DNA of 60,628 nucleotides from SBAX01 sp964646605 (GCA_964646605.1 CAZYEX010000036.1:1-60628), one strand, 5' to 3'; counted from the first letter of the stretch, positions 51,990 through 60,628 are shown. The notes: generated from the sequence alone by a model not told the origin. Translations and numbers: made by a program.

Positions 51990-52949
51990 ATGCGATTGGT
52001 GTTTTTGGGTTCCGGCGAGTTCGCGGCGCCGACCTTACGATGGCTTCATGCTTGCCCGCACGAGGTAGCGCTGGTCGTGTCTCAGCCTCCGCGTGGAAGC
52101 GGACGAGGACGTCGGACCACACCTACCCCGGCGGCCGCCCTGGCCCGTGAACTCGGGTTTCCGACGCTCGAAACGGAGGAGGTGAACGACCCTGCGATCA
52201 TCGCCCGGATTACGTCCCTTGGCGCTCGTTTGGGGGTGGTCGTGGCCTTTGGGCAAAAACTGAGTGCCGGCCTGCTTGGCAGTCTGCCGGGCGGATGCAT
52301 CAACCTTCATGCGTCGTTGCTTCCCAAGTACCGCGGGGCGGCCCCCATCCAACGCGCCATTGTGGCGGGCGAGTGCCAGACCGGATGCACCGTGTTTCGG
52401 ATCGTCGAACGCATGGATGCCGGACCGACCCTCGTCCAGCGCTCGCTGGCCATCGAGCCCGAGGAAACCGCCGGTGAGCTCCACGACCGCCTGGCGCAGC
52501 TCGGCGTGGATGCCGTCGGTGAGGCACTGGACATGTTCGCGTCCGAGATTCCGCCGGGCCGACCGCAGGATGATGCCCGGACAACCTACGCACGGAAGCT
52601 CGCCAAGGCCGACGGGGTGATCGACTTCCAACGATCGTCGGAGGTGATCGCTCGGCACATCCGAGGGATGTCGCCCTGGCCCGGGGCTACCACGACGTAC
52701 CACTCCGCGGACGGGCGGTGGGAACGAGTCACCTTGCTCCGCGCACGGGCGTTGCCTGCACCCGCGTCCGTCGGACTTCCGCCCGGGACGCTGGACACGA
52801 GCCTCCACGCAGCGACGGGCGACGGGGTGGTCGAAGTGTTGGAGATTCAACCTTCCTCGGGGAGGCGGATGGGCTGGAAGGACTACGTCAACGGTCGGCG
52901 AGTGGTTCCCGGGGATCGTTTCCGATCCGCATCGCAAGCCGATGACTAA
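51990..52949 (+). CDS. fmt: Methionyl-tRNA formyltransferase
   Basis: This 319-aa enzyme formylates initiator Met-tRNA. The N-terminal formyltransferase domain contains LVFLGSGEFAAP, INLHASLLPKYRGAAP (N105, H107, SLLPxYRG at 109-115), and the DAGPTL strand. The C-terminal OB-like tRNA-binding domain starts near 215 (IRGMSPWPGA). It follows def on the same strand and completes the formylation/deformylation cycle. Confidence 0.95.
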   Translation: MRLVFLGSGEFAAPTLRWLHACPHEVALVVSQPPRGSGRGRRTTPTPAAALARELGFPTLETEEVNDPAIIARITSLGARLGVVVAFGQKLSAGLLGSLPGGCINLHASLLPKYRGAAPIQRAIVAGECQTGCTVFRIVERMDAGPTLVQRSLAIEPEETAGELHDRLAQLGVDAVGEALDMFASEIPPGRPQDDARTTYARKLAKADGVIDFQRSSEVIARHIRGMSPWPGATTTYHSADGRWERVTLLRARALPAPASVGLPPGTLDTSLHAATGDGVVEVLEIQPSSGRRMGWKDYVNGRRVVPGDRFRSASQADD

Positions 52950-52970
52950 CCTCGCGCCCGCCGCGCCGAA

Positions 52971-53567
52971 CTATGGTTGCTCGATGCCGTCCACGAAGTC
53001 GGTTTGGAAAACGGCAACCCCTTGGTCGTCGTACGTGATATGCGGTCCCTGGCGTTTTCCGTCCACGAACTCGAGTTCGACGCGTTTCTTGCCGTTGGGG
53101 TGATACTCGATGTAGAGGCCGTGGCGCGTCCCGCGCTGCATGCTCCACTCCAATTGCAACGTCCCATCGAGGTAGTACGTGCGCCACGTACCGTCCTCAA
53201 GCCCCTCCACATAGTTCTCTTCGTTGCGGATCCGCCCGTCCAGGTACCAAAGCTTGCGCGGTCCGTGCGATTTCCCGTGAGCGAATGACTGTTCCAGTTT
53301 CTTGTTCCCGTTCTGGTGCCACACGGTCGTCACTCCGTGGGGCACGAGGCGCCCTTCGGCATCGCGGTAGCCTTCGGTGCGGGATTTGACCGTACCGTCC
53401 GGGAACTTCTGCTCCTCGGTATCGATGGGACCGGGCGGCGGGGCTTGAACTGCGGAATCCCGCGCCCGCGCAGGTCCGCCGGAGGATGAGTCCGCTCCGT
53501 CGTTACCCGCACGGCAGTTGAGCATCAACACCGGACAGAGGAGAATGAGAGTCGCGCATCGCTTCAT
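52971..53567 (-). CDS. MORN-repeat (YwqK-like) lipoprotein
   Basis: This 198-aa protein has a lipoprotein signal with lipobox LMLNC (Cys18), a disordered Pro/Ala/Ser linker, and about five MORN_2-type repeats: HGVTTVWHQNGNKKLEQSFAHGKSHG, RKLWYLDGRIRNEENYVEGLEDG, WRTYYLDGTLQLEWSMQRG, HGLYIEYHPNGKKRVELEFVDGKRQG. Such YwqK-like repeats form beta-hairpin arrays; they are often annotated as antitoxin-related, though this one is a surface lipoprotein. It is convergent with fmt. Confidence 0.85.
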   Translation of the reverse strand: MKRCATLILLCPVLMLNCRAGNDGADSSSGGPARARDSAVQAPPPGPIDTEEQKFPDGTVKSRTEGYRDAEGRLVPHGVTTVWHQNGNKKLEQSFAHGKSHGPRKLWYLDGRIRNEENYVEGLEDGTWRTYYLDGTLQLEWSMQRGTRHGLYIEYHPNGKKRVELEFVDGKRQGPHITYDDQGVAVFQTDFVDGIEQP

Positions 53568-53884
53568 TTCATCGACCTCGTTTAGGAGACCCGCCCACCG
53601 GCGGTTTCCGGCAGGGGCATCCCATACGTTCCGTCCACAGAGCGTTCCATGCCGAGCCTGAAGGCGTGGGGCATCTCGCCGTGCTCACCGGGTCCGGGCG
53701 CCGTCACGGGGCTATCCCTTCATGCTCTCCGCGTCAGCCTATGGATTCCGTGGAGAAACCGCAAGGGCGCCGAAACCGACCCGTGCCCATTGCGTCCACG
53801 ATGCTGAGAGTGTATGTGAACGGACGAGTCGGGTACAAGGGGAGGGCACGGGAGCCCGCTGTCCGAACTCCATTGGAGATCACC
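53568..53884. other. Divergent intergenic region, no gene seen
   Basis: It lies between the MORN lipoprotein and the cupin gene. No convincing promoter pair, RNA or small gene was recognised; GACCCGCCCACCGGCGG near 53588 is a short GC palindrome. Confidence 0.35.
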
Positions 53885-54253
53885 GTGAGCGCCATTGAAA
53901 AAGTCAACCTCGCCGAAAAGCTCTCCGGCTTCGCGGAGCATTGGTCCCCCAAGATCGCCGGTGAGGTGAACGACGCCTACATCAAGCTCGTCAAGTTCCA
54001 GGGCGAGTTCGTATGGCATCACCATGACCACGAGGACGAAATGTTCCTCGTCGTGAAAGGCCGGTTCACCATGAAGCTCCGCGAGCGGGACATCGAAGTC
54101 CGCGAGGGCGAGTTCATCATCATTCCCCGCGGGATCGAGCACAAACCGGTCGCCGCCGAGGAATGCCACGTGGTCCTGATCGAACCCAAATCCACGCTCA
54201 ACACCGGCAACGTCCGTAACGAACGCACTCTGCCGACGTTGGAGCGCATCTGA
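53885..54253 (+). CDS. Small single-domain cupin
   Basis: This 122-aa protein has both cupin motifs: WHHHDHEDEMFLVVKGRFTMKL (His ligands and Glu of motif 1) and EGEFIIIPRGIEHKPVA (motif 2 His). It binds a divalent metal, and the substrate is unknown; similar proteins are annotated as mannose-6-phosphate-isomerase-like or sensor cupins. GTG 53885 is the start, with GGAG six nt upstream and homology beginning directly after. The longer frame from 53666 lacks support. Confidence 0.88.
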   Translation: MSAIEKVNLAEKLSGFAEHWSPKIAGEVNDAYIKLVKFQGEFVWHHHDHEDEMFLVVKGRFTMKLRERDIEVREGEFIIIPRGIEHKPVAAEECHVVLIEPKSTLNTGNVRNERTLPTLERI

Positions 54254-54355
54254 CACGATCGACTCGGACGGGCGAGCGATCGGCGCTGGAAGGTGGCCCC
54301 TTGTGGGTGACGCCGAACGCGCCGAACTCCGAAGCCCCGGGGGCTAGCCGCGGCG

Positions 54356-55060
54356 CTACAGCGGCTCGATTCGCAGGCGCAGCTCGCCGCGGCGGATTTC
54401 GACCGAGGCGATGCGGAAGCTGCGATTCCCGTTGGGCCATACGAAGCGGTTCCGCACCTGGGTCCCGCCGAGAAACTCACCTACCGGCAGTCGCTCGAAG
54501 GTTTCGGCGTCCAGGCGCCGGGTTTTGCCGGAACTGGCGGACTCCTGCGAATCGACAAACCATCGCAGGGCGAAAAACGGCAGGGGAAAGGCGCCGGCCC
54601 GGATTCGCGCCGGGCGGATCGACAATGAAGTGCCGTCGTGTGACACCGATAGTTCCACGTCGAGGTTGACGATGGATTGCAACCTCGCGGCCTCGAGGTG
54701 GGCCCCGACGCGAACGATCCCCGGCTCGAATCGCACCACGACATCGCGGAGTTCGCGGGGCCAAACATCGTTCACCTCCGGCCAGAGCGTGGGAAGAACG
54801 CCGATCCACTCGCTCACCGACTGATCCAAAAGCACCACATCGAACGCCCGCCCTTGGACCAGTTGATCCCCCACGGAATCAAACGCCGCCACCGCCTCCC
54901 GCCGCGCCCGCTGACTGTCCTCCTCCCCCAACCGCGGCGGTGCATACCAACCGGGTCGGTGATGGGTGACCAGCCAAACGGCGGCCAGCGATAACGGTAC
55001 GGTGACGACCGCGAATCGAATCGCCGTGCGCCTCCAACCCCGCACTCTTGCCCGCCACAT
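54356..55060 (-). CDS. Hypothetical membrane-anchored protein
   Basis: This 234-aa protein has an N-terminal TM helix (AIRFAVVTVPLSLAAVWLV) after a basic MWRARVRGWRRT. A periplasmic domain follows with mixed strands (RFEPGIVRVGAHLEAARLQ, DVELSVSHDGTSLSIRPARI, RSFRIASVEIRRGELRLRIEPL). No family is named. ATG 55060 with AAGGG upstream is preferred to a GTG at 55126. It is divergent from the ABC-exporter operon and may function with it, but only its position suggests so. Confidence 0.6.
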   Translation of the reverse strand: MWRARVRGWRRTAIRFAVVTVPLSLAAVWLVTHHRPGWYAPPRLGEEDSQRARREAVAAFDSVGDQLVQGRAFDVVLLDQSVSEWIGVLPTLWPEVNDVWPRELRDVVVRFEPGIVRVGAHLEAARLQSIVNLDVELSVSHDGTSLSIRPARIRAGAFPLPFFALRWFVDSQESASSGKTRRLDAETFERLPVGEFLGGTQVRNRFVWPNGNRSFRIASVEIRRGELRLRIEPL

Positions 55061-55233
55061 TGACCCTTGCACCCTGCGATCCTCGCCCTGCGATCCGCCT
55101 GATGGGTCAGTCGCGTCGACATACACGAACTTGCGCGTCCGTTTGACCCCGCTCTCCGGCGAACTCTAGAATCAACCGACTCCAAGCGGAAGCGCCCGTC
55201 GTCGGAGATTGGACGGGTGGGATGGGTTGACGA

Positions 55234-56061
55234 ATGTTTACCCGAACGACGGGACTGGTGATCGTGCCTTGTTGGCTGGCGGCCATGGGTTGGCTCATTG
55301 CCCATGACGTGCTGCCCGGTTGGACGGCCAAGGACCCGCCGACGGTCACCGCCGCCCAGTGGCTGGCCCGCAGCTCGACCCAATCGCAGTTCACCATTCA
55401 CGATTCGTTCGGACCGGTCGGGTCCGTCTGGACCACTTTCCTGATCGACGAGCGATCCGTCCGCCGCGAGGACGTGGTTTGGATCGAGAGGCTCCCGGTC
55501 GACGTGGCCCCGCTGCGGGTAACCGCCGGCTCGGTCTTCACGAGCGAGGGCGTCCTCGATGAATTCACCATCCGACTCGAATCGCAGCAGGCCGACGTGA
55601 GGCTCCACGGCGAGCGGTTCCCCGCGGATTTCTCCTTCCGTCTGGAGAGCGGACCGATCGACAAGGCCTTCAAGGTTCCACTTTCCGACGGCGGTCTCAT
55701 CAGCGGAGCGTTCCACCCCTTTGGTGACATCCCCAACCTTGCCGTGGGCACGCGCTGGCGGATGCAAGTGGTCAATCCCTTGGCCCTGCTCACCGGAGTC
55801 GGACCGCAGTTCATTCCGATGTTGGTCGAGGTCACCGGCGAAGAACGGATCACCACCGCCTACGGCGAGCGAAACTGCATGGTCGTGGAGTCCCCCAACG
55901 CCCGGGCCTGGGTCGGGGCCGATGGAGTGGTCCATGTGCAGGAGATCAAACTCCCCCTGGTCGGCGAGTACCGCATCGTCCGGCAGGCCGAGTTCGACGA
56001 CGACGCCCAAACCCGTGTTCGGCAGCTCCCGTTGGGACCCAAAAGAGCAAAACGTCGATGA
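55234..56061 (+). CDS. Hypothetical membrane-anchored protein heading an ABC operon
   Basis: This 275-aa protein has an N-terminal TM segment (LVIVPCWLAAMGWLIAHDVL) and a periplasmic beta-rich domain (EFTIRLESQQADVRLHGERF, FSFRLESGPIDKAFKVPL, WRMQVVNPLALLTGVGPQF, RNCMVVESPNARAWVGADGV). The arrangement of strands resembles DUF3108-like lipid-binding folds, but not convincingly. Its stop overlaps the ABC ATPase start by 4 nt, so it is likely a subunit or accessory of that exporter. Confidence 0.65.
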   Translation: MFTRTTGLVIVPCWLAAMGWLIAHDVLPGWTAKDPPTVTAAQWLARSSTQSQFTIHDSFGPVGSVWTTFLIDERSVRREDVVWIERLPVDVAPLRVTAGSVFTSEGVLDEFTIRLESQQADVRLHGERFPADFSFRLESGPIDKAFKVPLSDGGLISGAFHPFGDIPNLAVGTRWRMQVVNPLALLTGVGPQFIPMLVEVTGEERITTAYGERNCMVVESPNARAWVGADGVVHVQEIKLPLVGEYRIVRQAEFDDDAQTRVRQLPLGPKRAKRR

Positions 56062-56810
56062 GCGAGATCTCCACAGAGACCGCGATCAGCCTCCGCGGCG
56101 TACAAAAGTCGTACGGCCGGCAGATGGCGGTGCGCGATCTGACCTTGGAAGTGGGACGCGGAGAGCTGTTTGCGTTCCTGGGACCCAACGGCGCGGGGAA
56201 GACCACGACCATCAAGATGATCGTGGGGCTATTGCGGCCCGACGTGGGGGCCGTACACGTCTGCGGACACGCCATGGGAAGCAACGGTTTGGCGGCCAAG
56301 GCTCGCCTCGCCTACGTGCCCGATCAACCCTTTCTCTACGACAAACTGAGCGGACGGGAGTTCCTCTACTTCGTCGCGGAGATGTTCTCGATACCGGCGA
56401 CGGAGCGCGACCGGCGCTTGGAGTCGCTGGTGCAGCGTCTGGACATCGGCCCCTACCTCGACGACCTGACCGAGAGCTACAGCCACGGGATGCGCCAGAA
56501 GGTCGTTCTCGCCGGAGCGTTGCTCCACGACCCTGCGGTCCTGGTCATCGACGAACCGATGGTGGGGCTCGACCCGCGCACGGTCCGATCCGTCAAGGAC
56601 CTCTTCACCGAACACACCGCCCGGGGCGGCACAATCTTCATGAGCACGCACACTTTGGAGATCGCCGAAGCCCTCGCCGACCGCATCGGAATCATCCATC
56701 GCGGTGAACTGGTCGCCGTCGGCACCCTCGCGGAACTGCACGCATTGGCGCTGCGCCAGCAGTCGCTCGAGGACATTTTTCTCCGCCTGACGGAGCCGGA
56801 GTCGGTTTGA
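56058..56810 (+). CDS. ABC transporter ATP-binding protein
   Basis: This 250-aa ATPase has Walker A GPNGAGKTT (42-50), Q-loop region, signature YSHGMRQKV in place of LSGGQ, Walker B VLVIDEPMVGLDP, and STHTLEIAE with the switch His. The sequence type is that of DrrA/ABC-2 exporters (drug, lipid or polysaccharide). It overlaps the upstream gene by 4 nt and is followed one base later by its permease. Confidence 0.93.
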   Translation: MSEISTETAISLRGVQKSYGRQMAVRDLTLEVGRGELFAFLGPNGAGKTTTIKMIVGLLRPDVGAVHVCGHAMGSNGLAAKARLAYVPDQPFLYDKLSGREFLYFVAEMFSIPATERDRRLESLVQRLDIGPYLDDLTESYSHGMRQKVVLAGALLHDPAVLVIDEPMVGLDPRTVRSVKDLFTEHTARGGTIFMSTHTLEIAEALADRIGIIHRGELVAVGTLAELHALALRQQSLEDIFLRLTEPESV

Positions 56811-56811
56811 T

Positions 56812-58494
56812 TTGAACGCCGCCGCACCCACCACCCGGCTTGGTTTGCTCTTTCGCACGCGAGCCCGCGCCGTGATCAACGGTACGTCACAAACCGTGCG
56901 TGACGCCCCGATCCGCGTCTCGGCCACGGTGTTGCTGGTCGTCATGATCTGGTTCGGGCTTTTCGCGTTGTTCCGCCTGGTCTTCGATCATCTTCAACGA
57001 ACGCCCCTGGAGGCGACGGTCGCGGTGCCCTTGGTGTTCAGCTTTTTTTTCGCTTCCATGCTCGTCCTCCTGGCGTGCTCCAACTCCATCATCGCCCACG
57101 GAGCCCTGTTCGGCCGCACCGAGTCGCCGTTCCTACTGAGCCTGCCCATCCCCGCGTCGGATTTGGTGAGCCTGAAATTTATCGAGTGCCTCGCTCTCTC
57201 CAGTTGGTCACTCGTGCTGTTGGGTTTGCCGATGATGTTCGCCATGGCCGCCACGTCCGAGGACTGGACGTTCTACGCCTTGTTTTTGGCCTTTTTTCTT
57301 TTCTTCATTCCCATACCCGGGGCGCTCGGGCTGCTGACGGCCTGGGGTGTGGCCCGGTTTTTCCCACGCAAGTTGATTCGCGTCATCCTCTTGGCCGCCT
57401 TGGCGGCGCTGATCGCCTCGATCATCGCCGGCGTACGTGCCCTGCAATTCGGCGAATCCGCTACCGAGGTTTGGTTGCGAGCGTTTCTGACCCGAATGAG
57501 TTTCGTTCAATCGGCCCTGCTTCCCAACCATTGGGTGGCCGCGGGCATCGACCACGCCGCCCACGGAAAACTGGATCTGGCCCTCCTCTATCTCGGGGTC
57601 ACGGCGGCCAACGCCTTGTTCCTCAGTTGGGTCGCGGTCAACATCGTCTCTCGAAACTTCGACGCCGCCTTCGACCGCGCCAGCACGGGACGCACGGGTT
57701 CACGCCGCGCGCCCTCGTCCGCTTCCGGCGGATTCGCGGGGCTTGCCTTTTGGTATCTCCCCACACCCCTTCGCCTCATCGCCGCCAAGGACCTGCGCAC
57801 CTTCCTGCGCGATCCGTCGCAGTGGAGCCAACTGACCATCCTCTTCGGTTTGCTCGCCCTGTACCTGGCCAACATGCCCACGCTGCGTCTGGAGTTCTCC
57901 GCCTCGGGGTGGTTCCTGATTATCCCCTTCTTGAACCTCTGCGCCGTGAGCCTCATCCTGGCGACGTTCACCTGCCGATTCGTGTTTCCGCTGATCTCCC
58001 TCGAAGGGCGGAAGCTCTGGCTGTTGGGCGTCTTGCCCGTGCTTCGAGGGCGAGTGCTGTGGTCGAAGTTCGCATTTTCCATGACCGTGACGCTGGTCGT
58101 GGCGCTGGGTGCCATGTGGCTGGCATCCTACATGCTCAACCTCGACGCGGTCTGGACGACGATCCACCTGACCGTCACCGTCGCGGTCTGTTTCGGTCTG
58201 TGCGGCTTTTCCGTGGGACTCGGAGCTCGCCTGCCCATGTTGCGGGAGACCGACTCCGCGCGGATCGCGAGTGGACTGGGCGGCACCGCGAACCTGCTGG
58301 CCTCGGTGGCTTTGGTGGCCTTGGTCTTGGCCGGCGTGGGCGTAGCCACATGGCGGTCCCGGTTTCTGCGTGCCAACGAATGGCCCGACGGGCAATCGTT
58401 GCTTTGTTGTGCCGTCGCGGTGCTGATCTGTCTCGCCGCCGGCGCCGCGGCCATGCGGATCGGCGCCCATCACTTCAACCGCGCCGAAGCGTGA
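56812..58494 (+). CDS. ABC exporter permease (ABC-2-like, about 12 TM)
   Basis: This 560-aa integral membrane protein has many hydrophobic helices (ATVLLVVMIWFGLFALFRLV, FSFFFASMLVLLACSNSII, LILATFTCRFVFPLISL, NLLASVALVALVLAGVGVA) and the loop AAKDLRTFLRDPSQWSQLTI, typical of ABC-2 exporters whose two halves are fused. The start appears to be TTG 56812, with GGAG about 11 nt upstream. Substrate unknown. It forms an operon with the two preceding genes. Confidence 0.85.
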   Translation: MNAAAPTTRLGLLFRTRARAVINGTSQTVRDAPIRVSATVLLVVMIWFGLFALFRLVFDHLQRTPLEATVAVPLVFSFFFASMLVLLACSNSIIAHGALFGRTESPFLLSLPIPASDLVSLKFIECLALSSWSLVLLGLPMMFAMAATSEDWTFYALFLAFFLFFIPIPGALGLLTAWGVARFFPRKLIRVILLAALAALIASIIAGVRALQFGESATEVWLRAFLTRMSFVQSALLPNHWVAAGIDHAAHGKLDLALLYLGVTAANALFLSWVAVNIVSRNFDAAFDRASTGRTGSRRAPSSASGGFAGLAFWYLPTPLRLIAAKDLRTFLRDPSQWSQLTILFGLLALYLANMPTLRLEFSASGWFLIIPFLNLCAVSLILATFTCRFVFPLISLEGRKLWLLGVLPVLRGRVLWSKFAFSMTVTLVVALGAMWLASYMLNLDAVWTTIHLTVTVAVCFGLCGFSVGLGARLPMLRETDSARIASGLGGTANLLASVALVALVLAGVGVATWRSRFLRANEWPDGQSLLCCAVAVLICLAAGAAAMRIGAHHFNRAEA

Positions 58495-58511
58495 GAAAGG
58501 GTTTCCCAAGG

Positions 58512-58539
58512 GTGCCACTGGCAGCTTGCTGCCAGTGCT
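58512..58539. repeat. CACTGGCAG palindrome, third copy of the rnpB-P3 element
   Basis: GGTGCCACTGGCAG, loop CTTG, CTGCCAGTGC. Compared with the other copies, one pair is changed on both sides, so pairing is preserved. Confidence 0.75.
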
Positions 58540-58618
58540 TGATCCCGAAAAACACGAGCGGACAAGCCGCCCGTGGCGCCCAATGACGGCAGCGAACGGA
58601 CTTCTGAAACGCTTTCTA

Positions 58619-58656
58619 CGCTTCCCATAACCATGTTGGCGCGGTTATGGGAAGCG
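58619..58656 (+). terminator. Strong hairpin terminator after the ABC operon
   Basis: CGCTTCCCATAACC (58619-58632) pairs perfectly over 14 bp with GGTTATGGGAAGCG (58643-58656), with a 10-nt loop. It is followed by CGATCCTTTTCTTGG, a moderate T-rich tail. It lies 125 nt after the permease stop. Confidence 0.55.
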
Positions 58657-58735
58657 CGATCCTTTTCTTGGCGTCAAGGAAATCCCGCCGCGACGGTCCT
58701 ATGATGACGGTTGACGAGGGGGGGGCAAGAATCGT

Positions 58736-59110
58736 ATGCAAAAAGAAGTTGCTCCGTTTGGCTCGCGCCGATCGCAGGGCGGATCCCGTTGGCCGACGCC
58801 CGCGCGAGGGTTTGGCTTCCGCGAAGTTTTCCGTGAAATGATCGCCCACGAAGTCCGCTCCGGGACGCTTACCGCGGCCCGCCGCCGACGGATCGTTCGC
58901 TACGCGGCGAAGATGGGGCTCACCGCCGTCGAGGCCGGCGAACTCGTCCAGGAGTGCCGCGAGGCAGCCCTTCTCAGCGACGATCCCCAGGTGCGACGCT
59001 TCGCCTTGCGCCTGCCGCCGCCCGCCAACTTCCGCTCCATGACCCAGAAGTTCATCATCGGGATGATCCTGGCCGCCATCGTGCAAGTCGTGATTTGGAA
59101 GCTCTGGTAG
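58736..59110 (+). CDS. Small C-tail-anchored hypothetical protein
   Basis: This 124-aa protein has a basic N-terminal half (AHEVRSGTLTAARRRRIVRY, a helix), a helical middle (GLTAVEAGELVQECREAALL) and a C-terminal membrane helix (FIIGMILAAIVQVVIWKLW) ending at the stop. No family is recognised. The layout of a helical cytosolic domain plus tail anchor suggests a membrane-associated regulator. Confidence 0.55.
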   Translation: MQKEVAPFGSRRSQGGSRWPTPARGFGFREVFREMIAHEVRSGTLTAARRRRIVRYAAKMGLTAVEAGELVQECREAALLSDDPQVRRFALRLPPPANFRSMTQKFIIGMILAAIVQVVIWKLW

Positions 59111-59295
59111 GAAGCCGCCTTACGGAGAAAGGTCCAACCCTCACGTATACAACACTGAGTGTGAAATCGACCATCTCGTCGAGGCCCTGCCGAAGCATTG
59201 ATTCGTAGGGTGCGTCCCAGACGCACCTTCCTTCAACGGCAGCCCCCTCCCTCCTTCTCATCGCACATTCACGCACGGTTTTTGGGACGACTACC

Positions 59296-60144
59296 TCACA
59301 TGCGTTTCAACCTCGCCAAGAATTCCTCGGTGTCGATCACCGGAAACGATCGCCACAAAATCAACCGGCTAGTATCCGCGAACCTTCTATCACCGGTCAC
59401 CAAACATCCGGCCATCGCCGCGCTTGTGTAGTGGTCCACATCGTGCTGGTCACTTGCTCGATACTTGTGGTCGCGCGCCATGTGGTGTTTTTTGGTCAGT
59501 GCGATCAAGATTGAAACGAAAGCACGCATGCAGGGCAGCAGGCCCACATCGGCCCACTTCGTTTCGTCCTCGGCTAGCCTCAAGGACTTCACGTTCGATC
59601 TGAGGAAGTGCCCATACCAGTCCTTGATCGTCTTCTCGCAAACCTCGAATTCGCCGGCGTTCTCGCGAACATCCTTGGTGGTGACCGTTTCGAGCATCAC
59701 CTCCTGGACATTCTCCGCGCTTTTGTGCATGCCGTTCGCAAAATCCTCGCCCTGTCCGCGCACGCCCATGGCGATCTCGTCCCACCCGTCCACGTCATCG
59801 AGTGGCATCGCCCGTAGCTGACGAACCGTATCGGCATCGAGAAACGCCTCTCTCCGTGACAACAAGCATCCCTTCTTGATCTCCTGCACAAGCAGCTTCT
59901 TCCTACCAACCAGAGCTCTGTCGCCGACGAGCGTCCAGAACAGTCCGAGCGACCCAGCGAATTGTTCAGGCTTGGTGCGCGCTATAGCTGCGAACTCCTC
60001 GATAATCTCAGCAGCGCCGATGATTTTGCATGTCCCAGAACGCACAAGCAGCGCAAGCCGCCGCCGTGTCTCTCGGTCGGTTCGCTCAGGATCGGCAAGT
60101 TGCGAGATCACATTCGTGTCCAGATAGAAAGTCTTTCTCCGCAT
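59296..60144 (-). CDS. PIN-domain protein
   Basis: This 282-aa protein has PIN-fold acidic residues in FYLDTNVISQLAD near the N terminus, EIIEEFAAI, and DQHDVDHYTSAAMAGCLVTGDRRF near the C terminus. These are the conserved D, E and D..D positions of the metal-dependent RNase site. At 282 aa it is twice the size of a VapC toxin, with a helical insert at about 90-215. No antitoxin-like small gene is adjacent. It is perhaps a stand-alone nuclease. Confidence 0.8.
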   Translation of the reverse strand: MRRKTFYLDTNVISQLADPERTDRETRRRLALLVRSGTCKIIGAAEIIEEFAAIARTKPEQFAGSLGLFWTLVGDRALVGRKKLLVQEIKKGCLLSRREAFLDADTVRQLRAMPLDDVDGWDEIAMGVRGQGEDFANGMHKSAENVQEVMLETVTTKDVRENAGEFEVCEKTIKDWYGHFLRSNVKSLRLAEDETKWADVGLLPCMRAFVSILIALTKKHHMARDHKYRASDQHDVDHYTSAAMAGCLVTGDRRFADTSRLILWRSFPVIDTEEFLARLKRM

Positions 60145-60201
60145 CCGGTATCGTACTCGCTGCTACCGCCCGTCGTTGATCGGGCGGGGTGGCACGGCTG
60201 C

Positions 60202-60628
60202 CTATTCGTGCTTCGCTTTGCGGATTATTCTTGCACGCTCCAAGACCTTATCCGCTTCAGACTGCCTGCTTGTCGCCTCCAGCAGAGTGGCGTAGTTTTC
60301 GAGCACCGTTGCCACGTCAGGATGGTCCGGGCCGAGGGCCTTCTCCATGATGGCCAGCGCTCGTTTGAGGAGCGGTTCGGCTTGGTCGTACTTGCCCAGG
60401 CTGTAGCAAAGAAAGGCGAAGTTTTTGAGGCTCTTCGCCACGTCGGGATGGTCCGGACCGAGGGCTTTTTCCTTAATGGCCAGGCCTCGTTTGTACAGCG
60501 GCTCCGCCTGATCGTACCTGCCTTGGTCGTCGTATAGAACGGCTAGGTTGTTGAGGCTGTTCGCCATGTCGGGGTGGTCCGGACCGAGGGCTATTTCACT
60601 GATGGCCAGCGCTCGTTTGTGCAGCGGT
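60202..60628 (-). CDS. Kinesin-light-chain-type TPR protein, N-terminus cut by window end
   Basis: The frame stays open to base 60628. It contains three 42-residue tetratricopeptide units of the kinesin light chain type: SLNNLAVLYDDQGRYDQAEP, LGPDHPDVAKSLKNFAFLC, LGPDHPDVATVLENYATLL. It ends with SEADKVLERARIIRKAKHE. The near-identical units suggest recent unit duplication. It is probably a protein-interaction module; the rest lies outside the window. Confidence 0.85.
   Translation of the reverse strand, partial: PLHKRALAISEIALGPDHPDMANSLNNLAVLYDDQGRYDQAEPLYKRGLAIKEKALGPDHPDVAKSLKNFAFLCYSLGKYDQAEPLLKRALAIMEKALGPDHPDVATVLENYATLLEATSRQSEADKVLERARIIRKAKHE

Noticed and set aside
52971..53567. 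Antitoxin annotation of the MORN/YwqK protein
   Set aside because: It carries a lipoprotein signal and no toxin gene is adjacent, so a surface role fits better.
57075..58586. 503-aa plus-strand ORF
   Set aside because: It is an out-of-frame shadow of the ABC permease, without any family pattern.
59296..60144. VapBC toxin-antitoxin module
   Set aside because: The PIN protein is too long for VapC and no antitoxin-sized gene lies beside it.

Overview
The window is a GC-rich bacterial chromosome segment, most likely from a planctomycete (Phycisphaerae-like). The reasons are the tandem double-length UvrA, the coaE-rho pair, secreted proteins with repeated ACC..G.C cysteine units, a Ser/Thr kinase paired with an FHA protein, and an LPS-export-type protein, which implies an outer membrane. 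No rRNA, CRISPR array or complete mobile element is present. Taxonomy is inferred from gene content only.

Layout. 1-5.2 kb: the 3' part of a fused UvrA and a CBM9-like protein. 5.2-7.4 kb: pteridine-reductase-type SDR, two-TM protein, DnaJ. 7.6-11.6 kb: kdsC and a giant LptC/LptA-like protein. 11.6-12.2 kb: a convergent intergenic region with a promoter and strong RNA-like helices. 12.2-17.1 kb: purN, sat, infC (AUC start) and thrS (CUG start), all on the minus strand. 17.4-21.8 kb: a 41-aa membrane peptide, an S9 peptidase, a Nudix protein, a membrane protein, a SelW/Rdx selenoprotein with an in-frame UGA, and a YgiT/DUF4258 toxin-antitoxin pair. 21.8-27.0 kb: rho, coaE, an AMMECR1 protein and a large exported protein. 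27.26-27.79 kb: rnpB with repeat insertions. 27.9-30.0 kb: five overlapping small genes resembling a remnant of a Mu-like phage late region. 30.2-35.2 kb: Ser/Thr kinase and FHA protein. 35.6-38.1 kb: exported proteins, a small conserved protein and tRNA-Sec. 38.2-42.5 kb: TMTC-like glycosyltransferase/TPR protein and a cysteine-repeat lipoprotein. 42.6-47.4 kb: dnaG-rpoD, a TlyA-like methyltransferase and rpsT. 47.6-51.2 kb: TPR protein and YWTD beta-propeller protein. 51.4-53.6 kb: def-fmt and a MORN-repeat lipoprotein. 53.9-58.5 kb: cupin and an ABC exporter operon. 58.7-60.6 kb: small membrane-anchored protein, PIN protein, and a kinesin-light-chain-type TPR protein cut by the window end.

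Main results. (1) A selenoprotein absent from ordinary ORF calling (20908-21144) has a CxxU motif and a bacterial SECIS-like hairpin, and its cognate tRNA-Sec is at 38010-38105. (2) rnpB carries a genome-dispersed palindrome in P3 and a 7-nt-period repeat in its P16/P17 arm, and its promoter sits inside another 7-nt repeat tract. (3) The heptad repeats recur across the window and run into the ends of genes. (4) A possible unknown structured RNA lies at about 11788-12120.
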